DNA of 64,000 nt from Oegoconia quadripuncta (Eukaryota > Arthropoda > Insecta > Lepidoptera > Autostichidae), in NCBI GenBank assembly GCA_949316235.1, contig OX438743.1, positions 16,675,771-16,739,770 on the forward strand, read 5' to 3'. Numbering within the stretch: the first letter of the stretch is position 1; each line of letters starts with the position of its first letter. Shown here piece after piece: positions 22,534 to 32,900 of this stretch. Made by a program: the position numbers and the translations under genes. The notes beneath the pieces were generated by a model. It saw nothing but the letters and a program-made list of their open reading frames with translations. It searched no databases and was not told the origin of the DNA.

Positions 22534-22620
22534 GTAGATGACGTCAACTTGGCCAGCGTTGTCCATACCAGTGGTTATGAAGTCGTTGGCGATTATTAAA
22601 TTTGATACAGTGGACCGCTT
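22534..22620 (-). pseudogene. LINE reverse transcriptase, upstream segment
   Basis: On the minus strand this reads RSTVSNLIIANDF...TGMDNAGQVDVIY, the conserved stretch just before RT motif A, continuing into YTDYSKCF at 17853. Homology stops near 22620, where piggyBac-related or unassigned sequence begins. That marks the 5' truncation or a break. Confidence 0.85.
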
Positions 22621-22708
22621 TCTGATATCAATATCGCTTTCGAATATCAATATTAACGTAAAAAATTAAATAAAAAATATTTTTTTGGCCGTTTTTGAGT
22701 TTTGGACT

Positions 22709-22724
22709 GTTGCCATATGGCAAC
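22709..22724. repeat. Palindromic motif GTTGCCATATGGCAAC
   Basis: A perfect 16-bp palindrome near the left side of the piggyBac-like element. Close copies are at 23897-23912 and 24236-24251. Each is bordered by CGCTAG, CTAGC or CAGC text, which suggests sub-terminal transposase-binding repeats. Confidence 0.72.
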
Positions 22725-23835
22725 GCTAGGTCAAAGCAGGTACAAAATTTCCCGTCCTTGCCAGCATATAACAGTAGTTATGCAGTTGAACTATAACTAA
22801 GGCTTTATGAATGGATAGACTACGGAACACATGAAATCATCTTGAAAACGAAGTTGTGAATGTGTTCAGCTGGTACAATAAAAATGCATTAGCTCAATTA
22901 GGTTTATTAGAAAAAAAAATAAGACGTTACATGGTAAGGTTCAAAAATTTTATGCAAAGTCCCACTTTACATTTAGAGCACATAAGTCTACCAATTGTCT
23001 AACATCCGTCTCCAACACATCTTCGGTTCTTTTTATAGGTTTTGGGAAGTGTTTTACTCCATCATAGTGTAAGTTTGGCAATACCCTTTTTTCAGGTATT
23101 GATGGACCTCCTCCTTTTTTGGGGCGATACCATATTTTTTTAAATAGGGCTGTGCTATGTCTCGGCGGTATTCTGAGAGACGTTTTTTCCTGAAGACCAT
23201 ATTAGTATCCAGGAGTTGGAAATCGCAACATCAATTAGCCAAGTAAATATTGGCCACCACCACTTTTTACCTCGGATACCAATCCTGTAGGTATTTATGT
23301 ATGCATCCATTAGGTCAGTACTTCCCATGAATTTGTTATAGGTAAATACCGATCAAATTGGGGCGTGGGACCTTCATTTTTAGTTTACGCGCTTCGACTA
23401 TCGATCAGCTAATGCAACTGGATTTGCACCATGGGTTGTAGAATCTACTGCCATTACCGAATATACCGAATTCTCCATCCAAGGAACTACAACAACATCG
23501 CGCTGACAAGCATACTCATAATCTTCTCAGTCTCTCTTTTTCATAGTATCAACTTTCGTAATTGGACAGTCTTTTGGCAATCGATTCTGTCGTAGTGTAC
23601 CAGTCCCACCAAAACCCAGGCCCTTCAAATGCAGTAGAAGAGATATGCCCGTGAAAAGGTTGTCTAAATAAAAGTGAAGGTTTAGTTTCTTCATATCTGA
23701 GGAAAACTAGTCAAGAAGATCACTCTTTTTACTGGACACCTTTCGCCTCTTACTCCATCTGGTGGTTCGATGTATACATCACGGATCCCATCGTCTTCGT
23801 TCTCCAGCTCGTCAATAATTTCAGCCAAACCCAAT

Positions 23836-24056
23836 CTAAAACAATAAAATGAATGAATATATCCCATAGGAAAAAATGTACCTCTATTAGACTAGCGTTG
23901 CCAAATGGCAACAGTACTAAAATGTTCAAATAAGCAGTAAATATTGTACAACTTATTTACAGTTCATCTATTTCTGACAGATAAGGGTGTATAAAGCACT
24001 ATAATTATCATCAAATACATTTCCATGAATAAATAATAACAATAAAAATAACTTAC
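23836..24056 (-). other. Putative intron in piggyBac transposase
   Basis: The donor is GTAAGTT at 24056 and the acceptor is TTTTATTGTTTTAG ending at 23836. Removing 221 bases joins codons AA|A to give MAHDKKLGLAEI in one frame. The intron contains one copy of the 16-bp palindromic motif (23897-23912). Confidence 0.7.
23897..23912. repeat. Palindromic motif, intronic copy
   Basis: GTTGCCAAATGGCAAC differs from the left copy by one base. It is preceded by ACTAGC, the mirror of GCTAGG after the left copy. Confidence 0.68.
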
Positions 24057-24235
24057 TTTTTGTCATGCGCCATTTCACCAATTTTGACAATAAATACATA
24101 AATACCTCCAAAACTAAAAACATTATGTGACAAAATATTTTTTCGTGTCTATGGTAAATATGTCCTGATACACATAACACGATAATAAACATCAGTCAAT
24201 CATTACATATGACGTTATTTTTTTTAAATCTCAGC

Positions 24236-24251
24236 GTTGCCGTATGGCAAC
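24236..24251. repeat. Palindromic motif, right copy
   Basis: GTTGCCGTATGGCAAC differs by one base from the left copy and lies 17 bases inside the TTAA that probably marks the element end. Confidence 0.7.
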
Positions 24252-24359
24252 GCGAGTACCTAACGGGTTAAGACAACTCAACAGACCAGCGAAGTTAATA
24301 ACAATATGAGATAAAAAAACCAAGAAAGCCGACAGCATGCGTTGTATTTCTCGGCGCCA

Positions 24360-24550
24360 TGCTGGATTTTTCATCATAAAAAGTATCCTATGACACTCCA
24401 GGGATCAAGACGAATCTAACGACACTTTGCTTGCATGCACTTCGAAATCGGTGATGCCGTTTAGGTTACAGGAGGTAACATAGAAATCTACACACATACA
24501 TACAATTCCTCACTCCATGGACAGTCGGGTAAAAATGTAAGCTGTTGCCT
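24360..24550 (+). repeat. Repeat family D copy
   Basis: It shares the order 'AAAGTATCCTATGACACTCC', ATCAAGACGAATC, CTACAGGAGGTA-like text and CAGTCGGGTAAAAATG with 55905-56095. No coding content or terminal repeats were seen; the class is unknown. Confidence 0.55.
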
Positions 24551-26118
24551 TACCATGCCTAGATGGATGTCGTAGGAGATTTGAGATTCCATTAGAGAGT
24601 TAACGAAATACCTTCGAAGACTTCATACTTAAGGTTAATAATATTACTTCTACAAACCGATAAATTTTAAATTTAAATCCCAACATTTCATTTTCGAGCT
24701 GTTCTCATTATTCTGAGGACTTTAGAGGGACCTAATTTGATCTCACAATTTTCTTCCCGCCGTCAGCTCGCGGCTCAATGTCAACGTTTCTTTAGGATTA
24801 TACATTACTAACTTAAAACTTTCAGATCTCACCACTCTTAAATCAAACCAGTAAAGTACAAAATTGGCTGTTTAGGTGGAAAATTCTAGATTGTTTTTAA
24901 GTCTGGATGCATTGTAGCGGTCATTCTGTTTCAGTCGAGGCTTGGGAATCTTCCACGATGTTATTAAAGGAAAATGAGTATTGTTCTGGTTGTTTTTGTG
25001 CACATTATTATACTGTTCAACAGAGACTTAATTAGTTGACAATTCATTAAGTCATTGTCTGTATTGTTTGCTATGTTCATTATTATGCTATGGGTACTCT
25101 GCCACATGATAAGAATAAGGAAGATAATATAAAGGTGTGAGTGTTACATTGACTACTCAAAACACACTACTCAAACCCCAGCGGGAACGTTAAAGAAAGC
25201 TATTATTTATCTATTGGATCAGCTTAGTCTGGTAATTAGTAAAAAGAAACGACACTAGAACCATAGTAATTTACAATGCAAGAAAGAAAAAACAAACACT
25301 CTAATCGATTTTTTAAGAACGATAATATCAAAGCCAAATAAAAATCTTCCATTTCGTCAGTTATAAAAACAACATTGTAATCGTCATATAAGATATACGA
25401 AAACGATGCTGCTCTGCTCACTCACAAGGCTAGCTCTACAGAGGCTAACGAAGAAGAAACTCAAGGATTGCTCTTTCAAATTTGTACGTGTTACAAATTG
25501 TGATTGGATAAAACAAAGAAAAAATAATTTGACGGAATATCTTGCGGTTCAAGTCAATACTTGATACCACACTCATTGCTGGCTCTGTGTAACTCCCGGG
25601 TAGTGCCCGATGGGGATATGTGCCTCGATTTCAAAAAATTTTTATTGAAAAAGTGTGGGCAGAACACAGGTTACAAGCAACAGGTATTTCTAATACACAC
25701 GGCCAAATATATTAACGTTACCAGCTGGCCTATATCGAAGACGGGAAAAGATATACTATACAGTATTGATGTAAATACCGGATGAGTTTTTTTACCGTAA
25801 CAAAAAAATAGGGCCAATAAAAGGTATTGGCTTAGATAGTTCAAACCCATAATAGAATAAAGCGTTGTGTCATTCGACGGTCATGTATGTAGCCTATTCC
25901 ACATAAATACATAATTAAATTAAATAATTAAAAAAATCTTCGAGAAAATATGAGTTTTAAATAAATTTGGCATGATAGGGACCCTACGAATCCCACCAGT
26001 CGCATTTCAATATCCGGACGGTGATGATGGTTTTGAAAAAAGATATTGACTATGCCCATAACTTTACTTACAAAATATGCCCTTCTTTTCCTAATGGTAA
26101 AAAATCTCATCCGGTATA
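24551..26118. other. No recognised feature
   Basis: Apart from a possible LINE 3' UTR trace at 25440-25490 (AAACTCAAGGATTG, compare 49300), no gene or repeat is supported. The short open frames at 25236 and 25561 show no domain. Confidence 0.45.
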
Positions 26119-26120
26119 TA

Positions 26121-26387
26121 CAGGGCGTCCCAAAATTATGGGACATGAAGGGGAAGTACCTTAAATATTGTAGATAGTGAATTTTGCTCAAAGAAGACTT
26201 TATGTTATTTTTAAAAGTTAGTAATTCTGCATTCATAGATTTTCTAAAAATTACTTGCTTCGGCTGGGAATCGAACCGACTTAAATGTGAAAAAAAAACA
26301 CCCTACTTTTATGATGCCAATCGAAAGAATAGCTAAAAAATAATAACTCTGCCTAAGTAACATAGTATTTTAAAAGAAAGGAACAAC
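26121..26387 (+). repeat. Left terminal inverted repeat, 267 bp
   Basis: It pairs with 27972-28239 over its whole length, including the stretch CGGCTGGGAATCGAACCGAC near 26261. Similarity ends abruptly after GGAACAAC. The 102-codon minus frame at 25928-26236 is an artefact of this repeat. Confidence 0.93.
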
Positions 26388-26831
26388 ATAAAATGATTGA
26401 GTCAAATTTCAAGAAAGTTATTTATTGCCGACGACGTTCGAAAAGTAGCGATATTATCATTCCAAAGATAGCATTGATTATTCGTAAATAAGTACCCACT
26501 TCATAAAATAGGTACTAACATAGTTTTCCTTATTATAAGTGCACGTGTAGATGAAATGATAAAACTTGTATTTCAATACGTCCTCTGTAAGCTAGACAGA
26601 AGGCAAATTAAAAACAAAAATAAATAATTTATAATTTGAAAATGGAACAGTTTATGACAGCGTTTGTTTGAATGCATACTTTTTAAGATATTTTAAAAAG
26701 AAGTGATATTTTTAAATGTTGTTCTTAAATTTGAAAATGGAACAGTATGTGCGAGCGTTTGTTTTTCGGATATTGATCTGTTTAGTCTCAATTCACTTAC
26801 ACAAGTGTTATTGTGTTAATTTATTGCGAAC

Positions 26832-27893
26832 ATGGCATATCAAGTAAGTTTTGATCTAATGGAAGCATATTTTTTGAACGATAAAGATATCTCTAGAAGT
26901 TTGCGGTGGTATGGCGTAAAATATCCTGATAGACAAATACCGTCTCGTAAAGTTTTGAAAAGGCTTGTGAACAATTTGAAAACTCTGGGACGTTTCGATA
27001 AACGCCCAAGAGAACCACAGCAAGAAAACCATACGATCAACGACGAAGAACTTGGTATTTTAATTTACTTTTCGGCTTTTCCGAAAGCATCGGTGAGAGA
27101 AGGAGAACATGAAATTGGAGTTTCAAAAAGTAAAATACACCGTGTATTAAAAAAACACGGTTTTAAGAGTTATGTTGAAGGACGATTGGTTCAAAAATTA
27201 CTTCCGGGCGATACAGAAAGGAGAAAAAATTTCTGTCTTGATATCCAGGCACGATTGCTCGAAGATCCAAATTTTTTGGATAATATTATTTGGACAGACG
27301 AATCTAACTTTAGCAATAACGGTATGTATAACCGCAACAATAATCGTATTTGGTCTAAAGAAAATCCCCTACGAGTGACTGAAACTAATAACCAAGTGCG
27401 TTTTTCACTCAACTGTTGGTGCGGACTTTTAAAAAACCGGGTTTTCTTAATCCATTTTTACCAAGGAACCTTGAACACAGAAAAGTATTTAGGAATACTT
27501 CAAATTTTAAGGGATAAGATAAGAAACCATTCCGCGGCGGAGCAAGAAAACTTAATTTTCCAACAAGATGGAGCTCCGGCTCATAATAGTCGGAGAGCAG
27601 CAGATTTTCTAAATGAATGTTTTCCTACATGGATTGGTACAAATGGACCGATTAGATGGCCGGCCAGATCCCCGGACCTCACACCATTAGATTTCTTCTT
27701 TTGGGGATACGTGAAAGATATGCTATACAAAAAGCGATACGAGAACGTAGGCGAGTTGCAAACAGAATTGTGCCATATCACATCGAGTGTTCACCATAAA
27801 ATGATTAGAAAATCAACAGGCAGCGGGCTCATTAAAAGATTGGCGATTTGCGTAAGACAAGAGGGATCACATTTTGAGCATTTAATTAATTAA
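26832..27893 (+). CDS. Mariner-family transposase (DD40D), intact
   Basis: The 353-residue protein is a cut-and-paste transposase of the Tc1/mariner superfamily. Residues 1-115 hold the DNA-binding part, with a helix-turn-helix-like segment around 85-112 (VREGEHEIGVSKSKIHRVLK). The catalytic triad is visible: D156 in WTDESNF, D246 in FQQDGAPAHN and D287 in SPDLTPLDFFFWG. Forty residues lie between the second and third aspartates. This is DD40D, against 34 in classical mariner and close to the described DD41D group. The start ATG follows GCGAAC at 26832 and gives a full N-terminus. There is no stop or frameshift. It would act in the nucleus on the flanking 267/268-bp repeats. Confidence 0.93.
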   Translation: MAYQVSFDLMEAYFLNDKDISRSLRWYGVKYPDRQIPSRKVLKRLVNNLKTLGRFDKRPREPQQENHTINDEELGILIYFSAFPKASVREGEHEIGVSKSKIHRVLKKHGFKSYVEGRLVQKLLPGDTERRKNFCLDIQARLLEDPNFLDNIIWTDESNFSNNGMYNRNNNRIWSKENPLRVTETNNQVRFSLNCWCGLLKNRVFLIHFYQGTLNTEKYLGILQILRDKIRNHSAAEQENLIFQQDGAPAHNSRRAADFLNECFPTWIGTNGPIRWPARSPDLTPLDFFFWGYVKDMLYKKRYENVGELQTELCHITSSVHHKMIRKSTGSGLIKRLAICVRQEGSHFEHLIN

Positions 27894-27971
27894 TTTACAA
27901 AAAAATACCTACTTAATTGACTACGGCAGTTTCATGTATGTTTTTTATTTGATTAAAATGATTAATTTCAC

Positions 27972-28239
27972 GTTGTTCCTTTCTTTTAAAATACTATGTT
28001 ACTTAGGCAGAGTTATTATTTTTTAGCTATTCTTTCGATTGGCATCATAAAAGTAGGGTGTTTTTTTTTTCACATTTGAGTCGGTTCGATTCCCAGCCGA
28101 AGCAAATAATTTTTAGAAAATCTATGAATGCAGAATTACTAACTTTTAAAAATAACATAAAGTCTTCTTTGAGCAAAATTCACTATCTACGATATTTAAG
28201 GTACTTCCCCTTCATGTCCCATAACTTTGGGACGCCCTG
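27972..28239 (-). repeat. Right terminal inverted repeat, 268 bp
   Basis: The reverse complement of the left repeat with scattered substitutions and one indel. It ends GGGACGCCCTG followed by TA. The 105-codon frame at 28058 is an artefact. Confidence 0.93.
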
Positions 28240-29992
28240 TATATTAGGCACTACTCAAATTGTGGTGCTTCTCAAGATTGTTAAAATAACTAAAATAAAA
28301 ACATTTTCAAATGTCTTGCCATATCCCAGAATAGTGTCCAATATTGATGACAATACAGGCTTATCTCAGCCGTGAGAAAACTTCTTAAAAGGGGAAGTAA
28401 AAGGAATGTTCTTAAGACATAATCCCGCTGGGAACAAAGGCGACATGAACATGTTTGTTTTCCAATTTTACGCTTTGCCGACGACGCCGAAAAGAATCTG
28501 CTTGGAAATGAAATCACTGAAGTGTTTTTCGTAAATAAAAATTTACTTTTCTATAGGGCGCTCACTAAAGTTGTAAACAATGATGTTTACCACGAAATAA
28601 CACAAAGACGGGTGAATAGAACTCTCAAGGTTATGTATTCTACATTTCTAGCATCGCTGACCACTTTCCATCAGGTAACATTTAATGTCGCTTGCCTGAT
28701 ATAAATGGAGGATTTTTGCAAAGAAATCTGGATTTTATAACCTGGACTACCCCTAAAAATTTAGGTTGCAACTCTTGTCATAAGCACAAAATAAGAATAT
28801 TTTTAAGAATTTCGGGATACGACAATTTTTATGGCTGAATATACTGAAAATATTATTTAGTTTATTAGGCGTGTGAAAAATTTCATTGCACATAAAATCG
28901 CAGGGGATGGACGTACGATCTCTGTATTTCTAACTCGATGTTTATAACATTGAGCCAAGAAAACGGTTTAATGCTTTGTGATTTTTCTGTAAGAATGCTG
29001 CTTGAACATTTTAGCTAGAGCTTCTTTTTCCTCATTAATGCGGTCTTCTTTAAGATATTCCTTCAGTACGGTCCATAACGTGTCGGGGTCTTAGAGGGGA
29101 TGCCTCCACGACACTGATTACCATATAGAGTGACATTTACACTGCAGTGGCTCTCAAAGGCGTGTCTATGGTTCTGAAACAGTTCCATGATTACTGTGGT
29201 GAAGCTCTTGTGTGTATTAATTTGTCTGTTGATACAAATTCTAGAGAATACGCTGGAAAATTATTTGGGAAGTAGAATTATTTCAACAATTTTATTTTTC
29301 AAGTTCGATTTCAGGTGATTTTAATATACTTAAAAGCTACCTGATAAATATAACAAACGTGAAAGTTATTGTAGGTATCTAGTATCTATTTGATTTTATT
29401 TTGTACTAATAAACATTGATCGCCTTCTGATCAAATTGATGAAATAGCTCTAACCACATTGGCAAAAATTCACTATAAGCATAAAATAATGCCAATAAAG
29501 AAATAAACGATTGCTCAACCAGCCAAATTCAGCAATAATTAAGCCAGATCGAAGTATTATGAACGTAATCTCTTGATGGAAATCAATCCAATTGCAATTA
29601 ATGCAGAGCGGTTGCATTCTAAACCAATTATTTCTATGAAACAGACGTAAATTAGAGATGCTAATATCGGATCCAAAGCACTGGAGGGCTGACAGTACAC
29701 TGAAGTTAATTGCACTTGCTCGGATATAAAGAATGACAACACACGCGATCAAATATTGTCCTGTTCAGAGCGGGAAATCCTTAATGGCATAGTTCAAGTT
29801 CACTGTTTTTTTTTGTATTACACTGTTACTTGTTACTTGTATTTTTGTAATTGTATACACACATACTTTGAACTTGAAATACTCTACATATTTAACATGT
29901 ATTCAGATGAATCCTGCAGGATTTAGACACGCTAATAACAATTTTCAATAAATGAAGCGATAAAGTCTGTCGAACAGCTGGCAGTGAATAAA
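28240..29992. other. Unassigned region
   Basis: No supported gene. A minus-strand stretch at about 28940-29250 is GC-richer and reads in fragments like decayed coding sequence (TLYGNQCRGGIPSK in one frame), but I cannot name it. At 28625-28700 there is LINE-tail-like text (CTTTCCATCAGGTAACATT). The overlapping minus frames at 29450-29752 show no domain. Confidence 0.4.
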
Positions 29993-30153
29993 TAAATATT
30001 TCGGACACTTACACCAATTATCTAGTTCCAGACTAAGCAAAGTTTGTACTATGGATCCATGACTCGGGAACATTTACCCTTCGTCGGATTCATCACGCAA
30101 TCGTTGGTTTCGCTGACTGGGTCACTATCCACTACACCAATCGGTTGTCGTCG
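29993..30153 (-). mobile_element. SINE family B copy
   Basis: On the minus strand the head reads GATTGGTGTAGTGGATAGTG then ACCCAGTCAGCGAAACCAAC, as in the copy at 56144. It ends AGTTTGGAACTAGATAATTG-like text and GTAAGTGTCCGAAATATT. An 89-codon minus frame (30049-30318) starts upstream in unassigned sequence and runs into this SINE, stopping inside its 3' half. Confidence 0.72.
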
Positions 30154-31069
30154 AATGGGTGCTTGTAATCGCAAATCGGCTATGTGGCTTGCTTTGATAG
30201 AGTTATATTTGCAGTAGGAGCCTATATAGTGTGGGTTGATATCACCATATTGCAGCATATGCAGCACCTCATTAGAAGTTAACATTAGCAGATTTTGTCT
30301 CGCCATCACCATTGTCACTATGATTTTTTTTGCTTTTTAGTTTCGAATTAAAGAATTTGCCAATATATAGATATAATTATTTACCAGACAGACATTTGAC
30401 TATAAAAACTAATTCTGTTACAGAAACGCGATCATTTACTTATTACGTTATTCGAATTTAAATCCTTGTTATATTTTACATTTGTAGTTTCAGTTAACAT
30501 CATTTTTCAATCCCCTTATATTCAGACGAGTCGCAGCGATACAGTACGATACGTCGCCGCGTATGTTTTTTCTATTGGCCCCGGGGTTTGAACGGAAACA
30601 ACTAATTATAAAGCACGAGTATGTAGGGGCATGTTACACGCCTACACCTTAGTAAACTTGGTCATATGGAGTTATAATTATAATTATACACGTCAAATTG
30701 CTGCGTGTTATCTTTCGTGTATCTATTATTTCCTTTTTTTTACTAGGAGTGTGTCACTGGTTTCTTTTGACGTGCCGTCTGAAAATTATAGGCCCGTTGC
30801 TTGAAATAAAATCATGAATTCTTTAACTGTAAGTATTATTTGTAATGTCTACGATATTTGTGGGATGGTTAAATTTAGAAGATCCTTGTAAACAATAGTA
30901 GTAAACTTGGGTCTTTCTGCAGGTGTCGTGATAACACCTGTGAAATGTATGGGTGTAAAATCGCGGCAAAATTTTAACAACGAAGAAACTGTAAAGTCTT
31001 CGTTCATAGTTTTACACAGAATAGGGGATTCTTTGAATTTATATTTCAATAATATAAACAAGTTTGTTG
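30154..31069. other. No recognised feature
   Basis: It contains the first half of the 89-codon minus frame noted above and a GC-richer patch near 30525-30660 (CGTCGCCGCGTATG, GGCCCCGGGG). No gene can be supported. Confidence 0.4.
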
Positions 31070-31320
31070 ATAAATTGAAAATTTAGAAAAGCCCCGAATT
31101 AACAAGCGAATAAAACATAACGGCTGAACCGATTTTGATGAAACATGTCTATGAATCAACGCAAAAAAACCTGCTTTCAAATAAAAAAACCGTATCTATT
31201 ACGGTTCACCTGTTTAAGAGCTACGGTGCCACAGACAGATACAACAGACAGGCCCACATACATGCATATAGCGATCAAACTTAAAAAACTTTCTTTTTTG
31301 TCGGGGGTTAAACACCAATC
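31070..31320 (+). repeat. Repeat family C copy
   Basis: It contains AATTGAAAATTTAGAAAAGC, ACGGCTGAACCGATTTTGAT then GAAACATGTCTATGAATCAA, GAGCTACGGTGCCACAGACA and the closing TTTGTCGGGGGTTAA. Shorter relatives lie at 1615-1735, 32005-32095 and 37890-38110. This is a common non-coding repeat style in Lepidoptera; its transposition class is not evident. Confidence 0.6.
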
Positions 31321-31404
31321 GTGTAGTCTATCATAAAATTTTATCAATTGAATCGCACCTAATGCAGTATTCAAGGAATAAGGAATTTTATATGGCCAAA
31401 ATAT

Positions 31405-31756
31405 AGGGTGAAATTTAATTCGTGTAATTCCTATTTACTGGTGATCCCACTCCTCATTGCGAACAACTTTCCACTAAAAACCATAGCCGAATTCGATCAA
31501 AAAATTTTCGATTACCCATAAACATTTACCAATAATACCGTAAACCACTCTGAAACCACCTTTAGTATGGAAGTCCAACAATTGTCGGCTGAAATCGCCT
31601 ATAGTTCCTAGTGGAAAGCTATTCGTAATCTACTTTGTATCATCGGTAATTGAAAATTTTTTGATCGAATTCGACTATGGTTCTTTAGGGAAAGTTGTTC
31701 GCAATCAAGAGTGGCGTCACCAGTTAGTGGAAATTACACGAATTCATAGTCACCCT
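31405..31756. mobile_element. Fold-back MITE, 352 bp
   Basis: It begins AGGGTGAAATTTAATTCGTG and ends with inverted CACGAATTCATAGTCACCCT. The arms share the module ATTGCGAACAACTTTCC and CGAATTCGATCAAAAAATTT in mirror image, so much of the element can fold into a hairpin. It is the simple relative of the duplicated element at 11861-12437. It has no coding sequence, and no convincing target duplication was seen. Confidence 0.75.
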
Positions 31757-32109
31757 GTTTACTTAAACATAATTCCGAAATGTATAATAATTATTCCATT
31801 TTAAGGCACAAAACGATTTAATTACACGACGTTAGGGCCCTTCCCGAGCCGTAACATTGTTGGAGCTGGCGAGAGCAAACATAAATGAACTAGACCCACA
31901 TTTTAATTTCATGTAGCCAACAGTACTACGGCGGATTTTATACTTTGGTACAAGTAGCAAATGACTAACACTCAGTGTCAGTGTTAAAAATATTATATCT
32001 GCTATAAATTGAAAATTTAGAAAACCCTCGAGATAATATAATCTATCATCCAAATAAAGAAGTCAAATTGATAAAAGCTGAATATTTTTTTTAATGGTTA
32101 ACTGGATAC

Positions 32110-32300
32110 GCGTTTGACCACAATCTCACCTAATGGGAAGTGGCGATGTGGCCGACGATGAAACACGCGATCTCAGTAGATGCCTATTCACCCTGCTCTT
32201 GAAGATCCAAGATTGTAGGATTCAGGAAAGACTGACGCCGGAAGGGAGTTCCATGCCTTGGCTGTTCGCATTTCGAATATCCTCGAAACGACTCCCATTT
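32110..32300 (-). mobile_element. LINE family Z, C-terminal and 3' fragment
   Basis: On the minus strand it encodes ...RTAKAWNSLP and ESYNLG/IFKSRVNRHL-like text as in 38130, then the tail AGGTGAGATTGTGGTCAAAC in diverged form (near 32115-32135). It is 5'-truncated and not functional. Confidence 0.7.
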
Positions 32301-32464
32301 CCATAAAACATGGCTCAGACCATCTCAACGATTAATATAAGCTTCGAACTTTTATAAAATTTTCAAAATATCTCTTTTCTTAAATTATCGCTTAGAATAT
32401 TTTGAGAATTCATGAATATTGGAAATAATGTAGCAAAAAACTTTATCCGGTTTACATTATTTGT

Positions 32465-32815
32465 GTCACCTTGTATGGATCTGAGAGTAGGGTAATGAAA
32501 GATACGAACGGGCTAGAATGGATAAGATCAGGAATGAGTATATCAAGGGCAAGTGGCACCAATAACAGAAAGTTGAGGAGTAATAGGTTAGCATGGTCTG
32601 GGCACATTATGAGGAGAAATGAAAGGCACATAACAAGACGATTGCTAATTATGAATGTGGAGGTAGAGGAAGACCGAAGAAGGTGTGGGTAGACTGCTGA
32701 GGTATGATATGTGTGTGATAGGGGTGAATACGGAGATGACGGTTGATAGAGGAGAGTGGAAGAGGAAGACATGTTGTGCAGACCCCCCCCTCAAGTGGGA
32801 TAAGGGTAGAAAAAT
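32465..32815 (+). pseudogene. RTE-like LINE C-terminal remnant
   Basis: Across two frames it reads like the end of an RTE/BovB-type ORF: YGSES, then ISRASGTNNRKLRSNRLAWS and GHIMRRNERHITRRLL, then a Gly/Arg-rich stretch and a final WKRKTCCADP. Frameshifts lie near 32560 and 32660. The 3' end is CAAGTGGGATAAGGGTAGAA then AAATAATGA, as at 11050. The enzyme would be an RT/endonuclease; only its last 110 or so residues are represented. Confidence 0.72.
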
Positions 32816-32837
32816 AATGACATTATTTGTGACTAAG

Positions 32838-32900
32838 TGGACATAAAATTCCCTACCATCAACCAAACCGAGTACTAAACATGTAACCCGCTGGGAATCC
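32838..32900 (-). mobile_element. SINE family A fragment
   Basis: CCCTACCATCAACCAAACCG then AGTACTAAACATGTAACCCG and CTGGGAATC corresponds to the box B to GTACATG segment of family A in reverse. It is about 60 bases. Confidence 0.7.

Larger units (their letters stand above)
22907..24073 (-). pseudogene. piggyBac-family transposase pseudogene with intron
   Basis: The family cuts and pastes DNA at TTAA sites. Reading from the ATG at 24071-24073, exon 1 gives MAHDKK; after an intron (23836-24056) exon 2 continues LGLAEIIDELE and DVYIEPPDGVRGERCPVKR. Later segments give FYLDNLFTGISLLLHLKGLG, GTGTLRQNRLPKDCPITK, DVVVVPWMENSVYS, then YNKFMGSTDLMDAYI, IRGKKWWWPIFTWLIDVA, and a cysteine-rich end MCSKCKVGLCIKFFEPYH. 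The order is that of piggyBac transposases. It has an in-frame stop near 23530, frameshifts, and a deletion between the acidic N-terminus and the catalytic core. A CF to FF change spoils one C-terminal cysteine. Confidence 0.88.
22688..24271 (-). mobile_element. piggyBac-like element, decayed
   Basis: A piggyBac-family transposase pseudogene (22907-24073) lies between copies of a palindromic motif. The right boundary is probably TTAA at 24268-24271, the target of this superfamily, preceded by CCTAACGGG. The left boundary is unclear; sequence from about 22688 (CCGTTTTTGAG...GTTGCCATATGGCAAC) loosely mirrors the right end. An internal deletion has removed part of the transposase. It is inactive as it stands. 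Confidence 0.75.
26121..28239 (+). mobile_element. Mariner-like transposon, complete
   Basis: The element is 2119 bp, flanked by TA on both sides (26119-26120 and 28240-28241). It has inverted repeats of 267 bp (26121-26387) and 268 bp (27972-28239) that differ at only a few positions, and one uninterrupted transposase frame at 26832-27893. The ends read CAGGGCGTCCCAAA. Nothing about it looks broken, so it may be, or recently have been, active. Inverted repeats this long are unusual in the mariner group. Confidence 0.93.

Noticed and set aside
26121..26236. Conserved short peptide beginning MNAELLTFKNNIKSS found twice
   Set aside because: It is only the two arms of the mariner inverted repeat read in both directions.
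29450..29752. 100-codon minus frame
   Set aside because: A second frame on the same strand is open over the same interval, and neither shows a domain.
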